The notes below the pieces were generated by a model. The model did not search any database. It had not been told where the DNA came from and saw only the letters and a list, made by a program, of their open reading frames with translations. Both the position numbers and the translations under genes were made by a program. From TMP-86 sp046347195 (GTDB lineage Bacteria; Pseudomonadota; Gammaproteobacteria; Steroidobacterales; Steroidobacteraceae): 64,000 nt of DNA. Below, piece by piece: positions 1 to 9,121 of this stretch (its first letter is position 1; the number at the start of each line of letters is the position of its first letter). The stretch is from NCBI GenBank assembly GCA_046347195.1, contig JAXMGQ010000023.1, positions 11,474 through 75,473 of the forward strand, in the 5' to 3' direction.

Positions 1-1
1 C

Positions 2-160
2 AAGGCGCCGGTGAGCACGGCCTATCCGATGCTCTCGCTGGGCTACGTGGTCGTGACCCTCGCCGCGGTCGCCTGGCTGGGTGAATCCCTGACGCTCGCC
101 AAGGCGGCCGGCATCGCGCTGATCTGTGCGGGTGTCGTTCTGGTATCGAGGAATGGATGA
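2..160 (+). CDS. C-terminal fragment of an SMR/EamA-type small membrane transporter
   Basis: Only the last 52 residues are present; the gene runs off the left edge. Two hydrophobic segments are separated by a short loop with Gly-Glu-Ser, and the end (GIALICAGVVLVSR) strongly resembles the last helix of EmrE-family small multidrug resistance proteins. It would sit in the inner membrane. The stop overlaps the ATG of the downstream DegT aminotransferase by four bases (ATGA), so the two are co-translated. SMR-like proteins beside DegT aminotransferases include the ArnE/ArnF flippases for amino-sugar lipids. That role is possible here but cannot be fixed from a fragment; a generic drug/metabolite transporter is the alternative. 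Confidence 0.7.
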   Translation, partial: KAPVSTAYPMLSLGYVVVTLAAVAWLGESLTLAKAAGIALICAGVVLVSRNG

Positions 161-1299
161 TGAAACCCTTTCTGCCCTTCACCCGTCCCTCCATCGATGA
201 GTCCAGCATCGCCGCGGTGGCGGAGGTGTTCCGCTCCGGCCAGCTCGCGAGCGGCCCCAAGGTGAAGGAGTTCGAGGCACGGCTGGCCGCCTACCTCGGG
301 GGCGAGCGCCACGTGCGCGTGATGACCTCGGCGACCGCGGGACTGGAGATGGCGCTGGAGATCGCCGGCGTACGCGCGGGGGACGAGGTCATCGTGCCCG
401 CGATGAGCTTTGCCGCCAGCGCGAACGTGGTGGCCCGGCTGCGCGCGAAGCCCGTGTTCGTCGACGTCGATCTCACCAGCCGCAACATCGACGTGGCGGC
501 GGCGCGCAAGGCGGTGACCCGCAAGACCCGCGCCATCATGCCCGTGCATTTTTCAGGGCTCCCCGTCGACATGGACGGGGTGTATGCGCTGGCGCGCGAG
601 CACGGCCTGCGCGTGGTGGAGGACGCCGCGCATGCCATCGGCACGCGATACCAGGGGCGGCTCGTCGGCAGCTTCGGCGACCTGGTGGTGTTCAGCTTCC
701 ATCCGAACAAGAACATGACCACCATCGAGGGCGGGGCCATCAGCACCGCGGACCCGGCCGTCGCCGCGCAGATCGAGGAACATCGCTTCCACGGCATCCG
801 CAAGGACGAGGATGGCGGCGTGGACGTGATGTTCGCCGGCGCCAAGAGCAACCTGACCGACATCGCCGCACAGATCGGCATCGACCAGCTGCGCCGGCTC
901 GACGGATTCAACCAGCGGCGGCGCGACCTGGCGCAGCTGTATTTCCGCGAGCTGGAAGGGGCCAATGACCTGGTGCTGCCGGCACGCGGGGACTCGGGCC
1001 ACAGCTGGCACATGTTCACGGTGCTGATCGACTTCCCCGCCCATGGCCTGACGCGCGTGCAGTTCCAGAAGGCCATGGCCGAGCGCGGCATCGGCGTGGG
1101 CATCCATTATCCCTGCATCCCGGGGTTCACCTACTACCGGATGCTGGGCTACCGGCCGGAGGACTATCCGAACGCGGCGCGCATCGGTCGCGAGACCGTC
1201 ACGCTGCCGCTGTTCCCGGCCATGGAGGATGACGATGTGCCGCGCGTGTGCCGCGAGATGCGCGCCGTGCTCGGCGCCTCGATGCCGCGCACCGGCTGA
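157..1299 (+). CDS. DegT/DnrJ/EryC1/StrS family PLP-dependent aminotransferase
   Basis: A 380-residue fold-type I PLP enzyme of the sugar aminotransferase family, which makes amino sugars from nucleotide-linked keto-sugars. The PLP lysine is Lys185 in FSFHPNKNMTTIEGGA, the family signature. An N-terminal PFxxP-like motif, the GDEVIVPAMSF substrate/PLP region and the VEDAAHAIG stretch with the ring-stacking Asp are all present. Length is normal for the family. The start is the first of two adjacent ATGs and overlaps the upstream transporter stop. ArnB-like enzymes (UDP-Ara4N synthesis) belong here, and the SMR-type neighbour makes a lipid or surface amino-sugar role plausible. The exact substrate is not readable from sequence. 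Confidence 0.9.
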   Translation: MMKPFLPFTRPSIDESSIAAVAEVFRSGQLASGPKVKEFEARLAAYLGGERHVRVMTSATAGLEMALEIAGVRAGDEVIVPAMSFAASANVVARLRAKPVFVDVDLTSRNIDVAAARKAVTRKTRAIMPVHFSGLPVDMDGVYALAREHGLRVVEDAAHAIGTRYQGRLVGSFGDLVVFSFHPNKNMTTIEGGAISTADPAVAAQIEEHRFHGIRKDEDGGVDVMFAGAKSNLTDIAAQIGIDQLRRLDGFNQRRRDLAQLYFRELEGANDLVLPARGDSGHSWHMFTVLIDFPAHGLTRVQFQKAMAERGIGVGIHYPCIPGFTYYRMLGYRPEDYPNAARIGRETVTLPLFPAMEDDDVPRVCREMRAVLGASMPRTG

Positions 1300-1318
1300 A
1301 CGCGCGCCGCCTTGCGGG

Positions 1319-2065
1319 TCAGCGGCCGATGCCGGGAAGCGGCTCTCCCGGCGGGTGCAGCACGAGGCGGTGCGGCGCGGCCGTCGCCGCCACCGCCGCG
1401 ACATAGCCCTCCTGCGCCAACGAGGGATCGAGCGTGACCGAGCTCAGCCACAGCGGCCCCGCCTGCACCACGCCTTCGAAGCCGGCCTGCCATTCGCGCA
1501 GGTCGACCCCGATCCCCGTGCCCGTGGCCTTCACACAGGACTCCTTGCGGGTCCAGCACTGGAAGAAGGCCTGGGTGCGCCGGGGTCCCGCGGCGAATGA
1601 GCGCAGGTGATCGATCTCGTGTGGCGTGAAATGCCGTTGCGCCAGGGCAAGGTCCTCCTCCGTCTCCGGCGCCGCGCTTCGCTGCACCAGCGGCCGGATG
1701 CGCTCGACGTCGACGCCGAGTTCGACGCTTCGCGGATTGCTTCGTGCAACACCGATGAGCGCCAGCTCCTCGCTGTGCGACAGGTTGAAGGCGAGACCGG
1801 CGAGCGCCGTCAGGTGGGGCTTGCCATCCGCGCGCGCCGCGATCGCGAGGCTCGCCGCCGGCACGCCCGCCGCATGGCCGAGCAGATGACGCAATGCCAC
1901 GTGAGCGGCGATGAAACGATCGCGGTCTTGCGCGAACCTGAAGCCCTGCGCGCGGCGCCGCTCGGCCTCATCCAGCACGTCCGCGGCCGCACGAAGACGA
2001 AGGTTCCCGAGCGGGACCTGCCAGAGATGAATTTCGCCGTCCTGGATCGCCACTGGCCCGTTCAT
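1319..2065 (-). CDS. 4'-phosphopantetheinyl transferase, Sfp type
   Basis: Transfers the phosphopantetheine arm of CoA to a serine of carrier proteins (acyl, peptidyl or siderophore synthetase carriers). About 248 residues from the preferred start (MNGPVAIQDGEIHLW). The open frame extends 15 codons further upstream, but that part has no family similarity. Diagnostic motifs are GVDVERIRP (Mg-binding acidic pair) and WTRKESCVKATGTGI (the W-x-KE-x-x-x-K block). It also has the FNLSHSEELALIGV segment of the Sfp/EntD subgroup. It converges with the DegT gene and has its own promoter region shared with the peroxiredoxin gene. No carrier-protein partner lies in the window. Confidence 0.9.
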   Translation of the reverse strand: MNGPVAIQDGEIHLWQVPLGNLRLRAAADVLDEAERRRAQGFRFAQDRDRFIAAHVALRHLLGHAAGVPAASLAIAARADGKPHLTALAGLAFNLSHSEELALIGVARSNPRSVELGVDVERIRPLVQRSAAPETEEDLALAQRHFTPHEIDHLRSFAAGPRRTQAFFQCWTRKESCVKATGTGIGVDLREWQAGFEGVVQAGPLWLSSVTLDPSLAQEGYVAAVAATAAPHRLVLHPPGEPLPGIGR

Positions 2066-2142
2066 GGCGCGGATGATAGCCGCCTTGATCGCCCGAGGGG
2101 GATGGAGCAAGATCGGCGCGGTCTTGCAACAGGAGTCTCGCC

Positions 2143-2682
2143 ATGATTCGACCCACGCTCGTGCTGCTCGGCATCCTGCTCGCCACCGGCCCTGCGTTCG
2201 CGGCGCTCAAGGTGGGCGATGCGGCGCCGGACTTCACCACCGAGGCGAGCCTCGCCGGCAAGCCGTTCCGTTTCTCGCTGGCCGATGCGCTGAAGAAGGG
2301 CCCCGTGGTGCTGTATTTCTACCCCGCCGCCTTCACCCCGGGCTGCACCACCGAGGCGCATGACTTCGCGGCGGCCACCGACCACTTCAAGGATCTCGGC
2401 GCCACGGTCATCGGCGTCTCGCACGATCGCATCGACGTGCTGAACCGCTTCTCCGTGCAGGAGTGCCGCAACAAGTTCCCGGTGGCGGCCGACCCCGAGA
2501 AGAAGATCTCCAGGGCCTACGATGCCATCCTGAAGCTCAAGCCCGAGTACGCCGACCGCACCTCGTACGTGATCTCCCCGGAAGGCAGGATCCTCTACGA
2601 GTACACCGCGATGGCGCCGGACAAGCACGTTGCCAACACCATGGCCGCCGTGCAGGCCTGGTCCTCCGCCCACCGGCATTGA
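2143..2682 (+). CDS. periplasmic peroxiredoxin (AhpC/TSA, BCP-like)
   Basis: A 179-residue thiol peroxidase with an N-terminal signal peptide (about 20 residues, ending PAFA), so it acts in the periplasm rather than in the cytosol as classic Bcp does. The peroxidatic cysteine is Cys68 in FYPAAFTPGCTTEA. A further cysteine lies in SVQECRNKFPV about 40 residues later and could serve as resolving residue. Reduces hydroperoxides at the expense of a thioredoxin-like donor. It faces msrB, another oxidative-damage gene, across a 44-base convergent gap, so the two form a small oxidative-stress neighbourhood without being an operon. Confidence 0.9.
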   Translation: MIRPTLVLLGILLATGPAFAALKVGDAAPDFTTEASLAGKPFRFSLADALKKGPVVLYFYPAAFTPGCTTEAHDFAAATDHFKDLGATVIGVSHDRIDVLNRFSVQECRNKFPVAADPEKKISRAYDAILKLKPEYADRTSYVISPEGRILYEYTAMAPDKHVANTMAAVQAWSSAHRH

Positions 2683-2726
2683 CCGGCGGTGCGGAACCAC
2701 GGGCGGCGCGCCGGCGCTGAGAGGCT

Positions 2727-3125
2727 TCAGCTCGGCTCGAAGCGCAGCGCGACCCCGTTCATGCAGTAGCGCTCGCCCGTGGGGCGAGGACCGTCCGGGA
2801 AGACATGCCCGAGGTGCCCCCCGCAGCGGGCGCAGTGGACTTCCACGCGGCGCAGCCCTGAGGTCTCATCAGTGCGGGTGGCCACCGCTCCGGGCAGGGG
2901 TGCATAGAAGCTCGGCCAGCCCGAGCCGCTCTCGTACTTGGTGCCGGATTCGAACAACGGCGTGCCGCAGGCCGCGCACCGGTACTGGCCCGTGCGCTTC
3001 TCGAAGTTCAGGGGACTGCTGCCGGCGCGTTCGGTGCCATGCTGGCGCATGACGTGAAACGCCTCGGGCGACAGTTCCAGCTTCCATCGTTCATCGTTGC
3101 GGGAATCGGGTGTCGGGTCGGCCAT
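2727..3125 (-). CDS. msrB: peptide methionine-(R)-S-oxide reductase
   Basis: Reduces the R-epimer of methionine sulfoxide in proteins. The protein is 132 residues from the ATG at the right end (MADPTPDSRNDERW). A longer open frame upstream is low-complexity and not family-like. Two zinc-binding CxxC pairs (CAAC and CARC) and the catalytic Cys121 in RYCMNGVALRF are intact, as is the SGWPSFY substrate motif. No signal peptide is seen, so it is cytoplasmic. It is divergent from the RND efflux operon. Confidence 0.95.
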   Translation of the reverse strand: MADPTPDSRNDERWKLELSPEAFHVMRQHGTERAGSSPLNFEKRTGQYRCAACGTPLFESGTKYESGSGWPSFYAPLPGAVATRTDETSGLRRVEVHCARCGGHLGHVFPDGPRPTGERYCMNGVALRFEPS

Positions 3126-3272
3126 GCCCTTGGGTCCTGAGTCGATCGGGTACCGGTGCGATCGTCTGCCGGGCAGTCTATCACCGGGCTCGCCGCCGGC
3201 TTGCAGGCGGTGTCGGCCGGCCGCCTCGCGGCGCGCGCGGAACTTCTTACAACGCCAATCTCCGCACTGCGA

Positions 3273-3302
3273 TTGCCGCGGGACGGGGACGGGCACTACA
3301 GT
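3273..3302 (+). promoter_or_regulatory. candidate sigma-70 promoter of the RND efflux operon
   Basis: A TTGCCG box (3273-3278) is followed after 18 bases by TACAGT (3297-3302), which predicts a start near 3309. It lies in the 190-base msrB/efflux divergent gap. The match is moderate (4/6 and 4/6), so this is a suggestion only. Confidence 0.35.
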
Positions 3303-3315
3303 AGCGCAGGATACC

Positions 3316-4509
3316 GTGGCGCTGCCCGCGCCGCCTCGCACAGGTAGAGATCTCCTGAAACATCCTGAACTCCGGCCGGGGCGGCAATGGCCCCGATCCC
3401 TGGCCCTGGCGGCCTTGCTGGCCCTGGCTGGCTGCTCTCCGCACGCGCCTCCCGCACCGCCGCCGATCGATGTCACCACCGTGAAGCTCGAGCCGCGCCC
3501 GGCGACCGTGACGCTCGAATATGTCGGACGCACCGATGCCTACAACACGGTGGAGATCCGGCCGCGCACCGGCGGGCTGCTGCAGAAGCAGGCGGCGCTG
3601 GAGGGCGATGTGGTGCACGCGGGCCAGCTGCTGTTCAAGATCGACCCGCAGCCCTACGAGCAGGCGCTGGCGCAGGCGAAGGCGGCCACCGCGCAGGCGC
3701 AGTCGGCGCTCGAGCAGGCACAACGCGACCAGGCTCGCATCGCGCCGCTGTCGAAGGTGGACGCCGCCAGCCAGCAGGAGCTCGATGCCGTGGTGGCGCG
3801 GGTCGCCGCCGGACACGCCTCCGTCGATGCTGCACGCGCAGCGCAGCGTACCGCCGAACTCAACCTCGGCTACACCGACATCACCTCGCCCATCTCCGGG
3901 GTCATGGGGCGCGCCCAGGTGCGCATCGGGGCGCTGGTGACCGCCTACCAGACGCTGCTCACCAGCGTGTACGACACCGACCCCATGTACGTGAACTACA
4001 GCATCAGCGAGCAGCGGCTGCTCGAGCTGCAGAAGGTCAGCGGCGGATCGGTGAACAACCGCTACCGCAATCCGCCGGCCTTCCACATCGTGCTGGCGGA
4101 CGGCTCGGTGTATCCGCACGCCGGCAAGCTCGATTTCGTCGATGCGGCGGTGGATACCCGCACCGGCACGCTGCCGGTGCGCCTGACGGTGCCCAATCCC
4201 GAGCGTCTGCTGCGCGCCGGCCAGTTCGCACGGGTGGTGGTGGATTCACAGAAGCTCGACGATGCACTGCTGCTGCCGCAGCGAGCCGTGCAGGAACTGC
4301 AGGGCCGCAACTTCGTCTGGATCGCCGGCGCGGACGGCAAGGCCGAGCGGCGCGACGTGGTCATGGGCTCACGGGTGGGCGAGGAATGGCTGGTGGTGAG
4401 CGGCCTCGCGGCGGGTGATGTGGTGGTGGTGGACGGGGCGCAGAAGCTGCGCGCCGGCAGCACCATCAAGGCGACACCCTCGCCGGGGACCAAGCCCGGT
4501 CCTGCATGA
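3316..4509 (+). CDS. RND efflux periplasmic adaptor (membrane fusion protein), lipoprotein
   Basis: The AcrA/MexE-type adaptor linking an RND pump to an outer-membrane channel. It has a lipoprotein signal (ALLALAGCSP), a barrel-sandwich hybrid half (VEIRPRTGGLLQ), an alpha-hairpin rich in Ala/Gln around residues 110-190, the second lipoyl half (LNLGYTDITSPISG) and a beta-barrel domain. The start is uncertain. The annotated GTG at 3316 is the only reasonable in-frame start and gives a long, odd N-region. An ATG at 3387 in the next frame would give a textbook signal (MARSLALAALLALAGC) if one C of the CCCC run at 3391-3394 were absent. It overlaps the pump gene by four bases (ATGA). Confidence 0.85.
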   Translation: MALPAPPRTGRDLLKHPELRPGRQWPRSLALAALLALAGCSPHAPPAPPPIDVTTVKLEPRPATVTLEYVGRTDAYNTVEIRPRTGGLLQKQAALEGDVVHAGQLLFKIDPQPYEQALAQAKAATAQAQSALEQAQRDQARIAPLSKVDAASQQELDAVVARVAAGHASVDAARAAQRTAELNLGYTDITSPISGVMGRAQVRIGALVTAYQTLLTSVYDTDPMYVNYSISEQRLLELQKVSGGSVNNRYRNPPAFHIVLADGSVYPHAGKLDFVDAAVDTRTGTLPVRLTVPNPERLLRAGQFARVVVDSQKLDDALLLPQRAVQELQGRNFVWIAGADGKAERRDVVMGSRVGEEWLVVSGLAAGDVVVVDGAQKLRAGSTIKATPSPGTKPGPA

Positions 4510-7500
4510 GCGATTTCTTCATCGACCGGCCGGTGTTCGCCACCGTCCTCGCCATCATCATCACGCTGGCCGGCGGCATCGCGCTGCTGCAACTGCCGAT
4601 CGCCCGGTTCCCGCAGATCACCCCGCCCTCGATCGTCGTCTCCACCACCTTCCCCGGGGCGGATGCCGCCACCATCGAGCAGTCGGTCGCCGCGCCCATC
4701 GAGCAGCAGGTCAACGGCGTGCCGAACATGATCTACATGGACTCGCGCAGCGCGAACGATGGGTCCTACTCGCTCACCGTCACCTTCGATGTGGGCACGG
4801 ACCAGGACATCGCCGCCGTCGACGTGCAGAACCAGGTGGCGATCGCGCAGCGCAACCTGCCGCAGGAAGTGGTGCGCCAGGGCGTGGTGGTCGCCAAGCG
4901 CCAGCCGCAGATCCTGATGGCGGTGGCGGTGCGCTCGACCGACCCGCGCTACGATTACCTGTTCCTGAGCAACTACGCCAAGCTCAACCTGTACGACTCG
5001 CTGGCGCGGGTGAAGGGCGTGGGCCAGGTCAACGTGTTCGGCGCGCGCGACTATGGCATGCGCATCTGGCTCGACCCCGACCGCATGGCGCAGCTCGGCG
5101 TCACCACGCAGGACGTGTCCAGCGTGCTCAACGAGCAGAACATCGTCGCCCCGGCGGGGCTGATCGGCGCGGAGCCTGCGCCCAGGGGCCAGCAGCTGCA
5201 GTACACGGTGAGCATGCGCGGCCGGCTGTCGAACGTGCCGGACTACGAGAACATCGTGGTGCGCGCCAGGTCCGATGGCAGCAGCGTGCGCCTCCGGGAC
5301 ATCGCGCGGGTGGAACTCGCCGCCACCGATTACTCGCGTTCGAGCCGCCTGGACGGACAGGCCAGCGTGATGATGGGCATCTACCAGCTCCCCGACGCGA
5401 ACGCCCTGGACGTGGCGCGCGAGGTGCGGCGCACGGTGGCGGAACTGGCGAAGACCTTTCCGTCCGGCATCGAGGCCAGCGTCCCGTTCGACACCACGCT
5501 GTTCGTGTCCGAGTCGGTGCACGAGGTGCTCGTGACCCTGGCCATCGCCGCGCTCCTGGTGCTGATGGTGGTGTTCGTGTTCCTCGGGAGCTGGCGCACC
5601 ACGCTGATCCCCATGCTCGCCGTGCCGGTCTCGCTGATCGGCGCGTTCAGCGCCTTCACGGCGCTCGGCTTCTCGATCAACACCCTCACGCTGTTCGCGC
5701 TGGTGCTGGCGATCGGCCTGGTCGTCGACGATGCCATCGTGGTGGTGGAGGCCGTGTCCCACAAGATGGAGGCGGAAGGACTGGATGCGCGCAGCGCGAC
5801 GCGGGCCGCCATGCGCGATGTCCAGGGACCGGTGATCGCCATCGCGCTGGTGCTCATCGCGGTGTTCGTGCCCGTGGCCTTCCTCGGCGGCCTCACCGGC
5901 CAGTTCTACCGCCAGTTCGCCCTCACGCTGTCGGTGTCGGTGCTGATCTCCGTGGTGGTCGCGTTGACCTTCACGCCGGCATTGTGCGCGCTGCTCCTGA
6001 GGCCGGCGGCCGAAGCAGGGCAACAGGGCGGACTGGCGCGGCTGTTCGCCACGTTCAACCGGCGCTTTGCCGACTTCACCGCCTGGTACCGGCAGCGGGT
6101 GGCGGACCTGCTGCGCCGGCAACGCCTGGCCCTCGGGGCGTTCCTCGCCATCGCCGCGATCGCCGGGGCACTGGTGTGGCTTCGCCCCGGGGGGTTCCTC
6201 CCCGATGAGGACCAGGGCTACCTGCTGACCTTCATCAACCTGCCGGCCGGTGCCTCGCAGCAGCGTACCGAAGCCGTGGTGCAGAAGTTCATTGGCCTCA
6301 TCGGCAAGCAGGCGCCGGAGATCGAGCACGTCGTCTCCATCACCGGTTTCAGCGTGCTGACCGGCGTGAACTCCTCCTACGCCGCCACCGCCTTCCTGGT
6401 GTTCAAGCCCTGGCGGGACCGCGCGGGGGGGGCGCATTCGACACAGGCGGTAGGTGACCGGCTCAGGAAGCTGGTGGCGGGGATCCCCGAGGCGAATTTC
6501 ATGGTGGTCGATCCCCCGTCGATTCCCGGCATCGGCCAGTCGAACGGCTTCGAGTTCGTGCTGCAGGACCGGAGCGGTGGTGAGCTGAACCGTTTCGCCG
6601 GCGTGGTGGCCGACCTCGTCGCCCAGGCCAATGGCCGGCGCGACCTGTCGCGGGTGTTCACGCCCTTCAGCGCCTCGATCCCGCAGGTGGAATACATCCT
6701 CGACCGCGACCGGGCCAAGACCCTGGGCGTGTCGATCTCGGACGTGTTCTCCACGCTGCAGACCTTCCTCGGCGGCAGCTACATCAACGATTTCAACCTG
6801 TACGGGCGCACCTTCCGCGTCACGGCACAGGCGCAAGCGCAGGCGCGGACCACGCCCGATGCGGTGACGGGACTGTATGTACGAACCGCCGCCGGCGACA
6901 TGGTGCCGCTGTCCACCCTGGTCACGGTGAAGCCGAAGGAGGGGCCCGAGTACATCGAGCGCTACAACATCTACCGCGCCGCCACGCTCAACGGCGCCGC
7001 CGCGGAGGGCCTGTCCTCGGGGCAGGGCATCGCCGCGATGACCTCGCTCGGACAGGCGCTGCCGGAAGGGTTCGGTTTCGACTGGACCGGCATCACCTAC
7101 CAGGAGATCAAGGCCGGCGCGCAGGCACCCTACGTGTTCGCGATGGCGCTGGTGTTCGTGTTCCTGGTGCTGGCGGCGCTGTATGAGAGCTGGGTGGTAC
7201 CATTCGCGGTGATCCTCGGCATACCGCTGGCCATCGTCGGCGCGTTCGGCGCGCTGACCCTGCGCGGCATGGCCAATGACATCTACGCACAGGTGGGACT
7301 CGTGATGCTGATCGGCCTGGCGGCCAAGAACGCCATCCTCATCGTCGAATTCGCCAAGCTCGAGCACGAGCGCGGCACCGATCTCGTCGAGGCCGCCCTG
7401 CGGGGTGCGACCTTGCGCCTGCGGCCCATCCTCATGACCTCCCTGGCCTTCGTTCTCGGCTCCCTGCCGCTGGCGCTGGCGCGGGGCGCAGGGGCCGGTG

Positions 7501-7649
7501 CGCGACAGGTGCTGGGCACCACCGTGGTATCCGGCATGCTGGCCGCGACGCTGATGGGCGTGTTCCTCGTGCCCGTGTTCTACGTCGTGCTCGCGGGACT
7601 GGCGGAACGCTGGCGGGCGGGGCGTGCCGGCACCCGAGAGGCCGCCTGA
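4506..7649 (+). CDS. RND multidrug efflux transporter, AcrB/MexB (HAE1) type
   Basis: A 1047-residue proton-driven inner-membrane pump of normal length. It starts MSDFFIDRPVFATVLAIII, the classic first helix of HAE1 pumps. It has the large periplasmic loops after helices 1 and 7, and the helix-4 motif GLVVDDAIVVVEAV with the paired Asp residues of the proton relay. The helix-10 region (LAAKNAILIVEFAK) carries the conserved Lys. These features point to drug or hydrophobic substrate export rather than metal export. It is the middle gene of the adaptor-pump-channel operon and overlaps both neighbours (4 bases and 1 base). No dedicated regulator (TetR/AcrR) is beside it. Confidence 0.96.
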   Translation: MSDFFIDRPVFATVLAIIITLAGGIALLQLPIARFPQITPPSIVVSTTFPGADAATIEQSVAAPIEQQVNGVPNMIYMDSRSANDGSYSLTVTFDVGTDQDIAAVDVQNQVAIAQRNLPQEVVRQGVVVAKRQPQILMAVAVRSTDPRYDYLFLSNYAKLNLYDSLARVKGVGQVNVFGARDYGMRIWLDPDRMAQLGVTTQDVSSVLNEQNIVAPAGLIGAEPAPRGQQLQYTVSMRGRLSNVPDYENIVVRARSDGSSVRLRDIARVELAATDYSRSSRLDGQASVMMGIYQLPDANALDVAREVRRTVAELAKTFPSGIEASVPFDTTLFVSESVHEVLVTLAIAALLVLMVVFVFLGSWRTTLIPMLAVPVSLIGAFSAFTALGFSINTLTLFALVLAIGLVVDDAIVVVEAVSHKMEAEGLDARSATRAAMRDVQGPVIAIALVLIAVFVPVAFLGGLTGQFYRQFALTLSVSVLISVVVALTFTPALCALLLRPAAEAGQQGGLARLFATFNRRFADFTAWYRQRVADLLRRQRLALGAFLAIAAIAGALVWLRPGGFLPDEDQGYLLTFINLPAGASQQRTEAVVQKFIGLIGKQAPEIEHVVSITGFSVLTGVNSSYAATAFLVFKPWRDRAGGAHSTQAVGDRLRKLVAGIPEANFMVVDPPSIPGIGQSNGFEFVLQDRSGGELNRFAGVVADLVAQANGRRDLSRVFTPFSASIPQVEYILDRDRAKTLGVSISDVFSTLQTFLGGSYINDFNLYGRTFRVTAQAQAQARTTPDAVTGLYVRTAAGDMVPLSTLVTVKPKEGPEYIERYNIYRAATLNGAAAEGLSSGQGIAAMTSLGQALPEGFGFDWTGITYQEIKAGAQAPYVFAMALVFVFLVLAALYESWVVPFAVILGIPLAIVGAFGALTLRGMANDIYAQVGLVMLIGLAAKNAILIVEFAKLEHERGTDLVEAALRGATLRLRPILMTSLAFVLGSLPLALARGAGAGARQVLGTTVVSGMLAATLMGVFLVPVFYVVLAGLAERWRAGRAGTREAA

Positions 7650-9118
7650 TGCCAAGGCTCCTGCTGCGAAAACTTCAGCTGCGAAGGCTTTCGCTGCGCA
7701 GGCTCCTGCCGTGCCTTGCACTGGTGGTCCTGGCTGGCTGCGCCATCGGCCCCGACTATGCGCGGCCGGATCTCAAGGTGCCCGCGCGCTTCCGCTTCGA
7801 CGCCGACGGCACGCCCGGGGCCTCGCTGGGTGACCTGCGCTGGTGGGACCTGTACCAGGACCCGGTGCTGCAGCGGTTGATCCGCACGGCGATGGACAAC
7901 AACGCCGATGTGCGCATCGCCGCGGCGCGGCTCACTGAGGCGCGTGCACTGGCGGGCGCTGCGGGCCTGGCGGTGCTGCCGCAGGTGTCGGCGCAGGTCG
8001 CCGCGCAGCGCTCGGCGCTGGCCCAGGATGAGCTTCGTGCCGGCCAGCCGCGCATGGGCACCCTGTTCCAGGCCCAGGCCGCCCTCTCCTGGGAGATCGA
8101 CCTGTGGGGACGGCTGCGCAGGGCGCGCGAGGCGGCGCGAGCTGACCTGCTGTCCACCGAGTTTGCGCGTCGCGCGGTGCGCGTCGGGCTGGTGAGCGAT
8201 GTGGCCAGCACCTGGTTCCAGCTCATCACGCTGCACGAGGAGCTGGCGATCACCCGGCGCACGGTGGACACGCGCCAGAAGCTGGTCGATCTGACGCGCG
8301 CCAAGCATGACCGCGGCGTCATCTCGGGGCTCGATGTGGCCTCGGCCGAGGCGCAGCTCGCCGCCGCGCGGGTGGCGATCCCGCAGCAGGAACTGGAACT
8401 CGCCCGCACCGAGCACCAGCTCGCGATCCTGCTGGGCGGATATCCGGAGGGCATCGAGCTGCCGCAGCAGGCCGCGGTTCCCGGCACCGCGCCGGTGCCG
8501 CCGCCCGGCCTGCCGGCGAGCCTGATCGAGCGGCGGCCCGATGTGCTCGAGTCCGAGCAGGCCCTCGTCGCGGCCAACGCAAGGGCCGGTGCGGCCAAGG
8601 CGCTGCTGCTGCCCACGCTGTCCCTGACCGGCGAGTTCGGACGCATCAGCACCGACCTGTCCCGCCTGTTCACCCCGCAGAACGAAGCCTGGTCGGTCAC
8701 CGGCGGATTGCTGCAGCCGCTGCTGGACCCGCAGCGCAGCGTGTACACCAAGCGCGCCGCGGATGCGCGCCGGCAGCAGGCGCTGGCCGCCTATGCGCAG
8801 AGCGTGCAGCGCGCGCTGGGCGAGGTGGCCGATGCGCTGATCGCGCGCGTCAAGCAGGGCGAGATCGAGGCCGCGCAGCGCGATCAGGTGGAAGCACTGC
8901 GACGGGCGAGTACAATCGCCCATGCGCGCTACGATGTGGGTACGGCCTCCTATGTGGACGTCACCAATGCCGACCGCGACCTGTTCGGGGCGGAGCTGTC
9001 GCTGGTCACGGCGAGCCGTGACCGGCTCCTCGCCACCGTACAGCTCTATCGGGCGCTGGGCGGGGGCTGGCAGGAGGCTCCCACGCCACCGGTGGCCCCG
9101 GCTGCCAGCGGACCCTGA
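7649..9118 (+). CDS. RND efflux outer-membrane factor, NodT/OprM family lipoprotein
   Basis: Forms the trimeric TolC-like exit duct of the tripartite pump. The protein is 489 residues with a lipoprotein signal ending VVLAGCAIGPDY, typical of the NodT subgroup. Two tandem outer-membrane-efflux repeats are visible, each with long Ala/Gln-rich helices. The family motif IPQQELELARTEHQLAILLG falls in the first and the SLIERRPDVLESEQAL boundary motif starts the second. It is translationally coupled to the pump (its ATG shares one base with the pump stop). The N-terminus has an unusual Leu/Arg-rich stretch (LLLRKLQLRRLSLRRLLP), which makes a long but acceptable n-region. Confidence 0.95.
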   Translation: MPRLLLRKLQLRRLSLRRLLPCLALVVLAGCAIGPDYARPDLKVPARFRFDADGTPGASLGDLRWWDLYQDPVLQRLIRTAMDNNADVRIAAARLTEARALAGAAGLAVLPQVSAQVAAQRSALAQDELRAGQPRMGTLFQAQAALSWEIDLWGRLRRAREAARADLLSTEFARRAVRVGLVSDVASTWFQLITLHEELAITRRTVDTRQKLVDLTRAKHDRGVISGLDVASAEAQLAAARVAIPQQELELARTEHQLAILLGGYPEGIELPQQAAVPGTAPVPPPGLPASLIERRPDVLESEQALVAANARAGAAKALLLPTLSLTGEFGRISTDLSRLFTPQNEAWSVTGGLLQPLLDPQRSVYTKRAADARRQQALAAYAQSVQRALGEVADALIARVKQGEIEAAQRDQVEALRRASTIAHARYDVGTASYVDVTNADRDLFGAELSLVTASRDRLLATVQLYRALGGGWQEAPTPPVAPAASGP

Positions 9119-9121
9119 TCC

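Noticed and set aside
4062..7721. 1219-codon open frame on the minus strand opposite the RND pump, and similar long antisense frames (for example 12725-15691 opposite fdsA).
   Set aside because: They shadow clear genes, are rich in Arg/His/Gly/Gln, have no family motifs and reflect high GC at third positions.
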